DNA from: CBFGWV01 sp965652545
GTDB lineage: Bacteria > Pseudomonadota > Gammaproteobacteria > Competibacterales > Competibacteraceae
Assembly: GCA_965652545.1 (NCBI GenBank)
Contig: CBFGWV010000107.1
Location: forward strand, 1 to 14,360
DNA: 14,360 nt
Direction: 5' to 3'
In this document: positions 14,299-14,360 of the stretch, in pieces
Numbering within the stretch: position 1 is the first letter of the stretch
How the letters are laid out: each line of letters begins with the position of its first letter
Position numbers and translations under genes: made by a program
The notes under the pieces: generated by a model
What the model saw: only the letters and a program-made list of their open reading frames with translations
What the model was told of the DNA's origin: nothing
Database searches by the model: none

Positions 14299-14360
14299 GG
14301 CGAATCAACGACTCCGGGGGATGCGGCAGCGGCAAGGGTGCGGCCAGCACACTACGGCGG

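Noticed and set aside
14299..14360. Sequence right of the rarD start
   Set aside because: Too short to judge. No promoter boxes, ORF or repeat could be supported.
1..14360. Defence system, CRISPR array, phage or integrative element
   Set aside because: No nuclease, restriction, toxin-antitoxin, integrase or spacer-repeat pattern was seen on either strand.

Overview
The window looks like chromosomal DNA of a GC-rich gammaproteobacterium. The E. coli-type SerA (411 aa with a C-terminal ACT domain), RarD, DUF2058 (YaiL-like) and DUF1415 proteins all fit that class. The species cannot be named from the sequence; a marine or halophilic lineage is only a guess from the TRAP transporter and general gene content. 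No rRNA, tRNA, CRISPR array, intact insertion sequence or phage gene was seen.

Layout. Bases 1-719 are a repeat-rich edge. Two REP-like hairpin elements in opposite orientation flank one small possible membrane-protein gene, and a second, unrelated palindrome encloses the right-hand element. Bases 720-3648 (minus strand) are a tightly coupled three-gene envelope-glycosylation cluster: a polytopic GT-C-like membrane protein, a GtrB/DPM-type glycosyltransferase and a GtrA-family protein. Both junctions are GTGA overlaps. The set resembles the three parts of Gtr O-antigen-modification systems. A PEBP (YbhB/YbcL) gene follows at 3800-4420.

Bases 4510-7736 (minus strand) are a complete TRAP transporter. 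It has a Tat-exported DctP of the 2-oxoacid-binding (TakP-like) type, DctQ, and an unusually long DctM. A strong hairpin lies between dctP and dctQ. A HutC-type GntR regulator is transcribed divergently (7902-8612) and is the obvious candidate regulator of the transporter.

Bases 8626-10591 (minus strand) hold an FAD-dependent D-2-hydroxyacid dehydrogenase, best read as D-2-hydroxyglutarate dehydrogenase, followed by a DUF1415 gene. The dehydrogenase is divergent from serA (10709-11944). This fits the known coupling in which SerA reduces 2-oxoglutarate to D-2-hydroxyglutarate and the flavoenzyme reoxidises it, pulling serine synthesis forward. After a strong terminator-like palindrome come an alpha/beta hydrolase (TTG start) and a DUF2058 gene. 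rarD is convergent at the right end.

Most genes are ordinary core or metabolic genes. I see no clearly new biological system. The points most worth a second look are the nested inverted repeats at the left edge, the Gtr-like cluster with an unassigned specificity enzyme, and the HutC-like regulator paired with a 2-oxoacid-type TRAP system.
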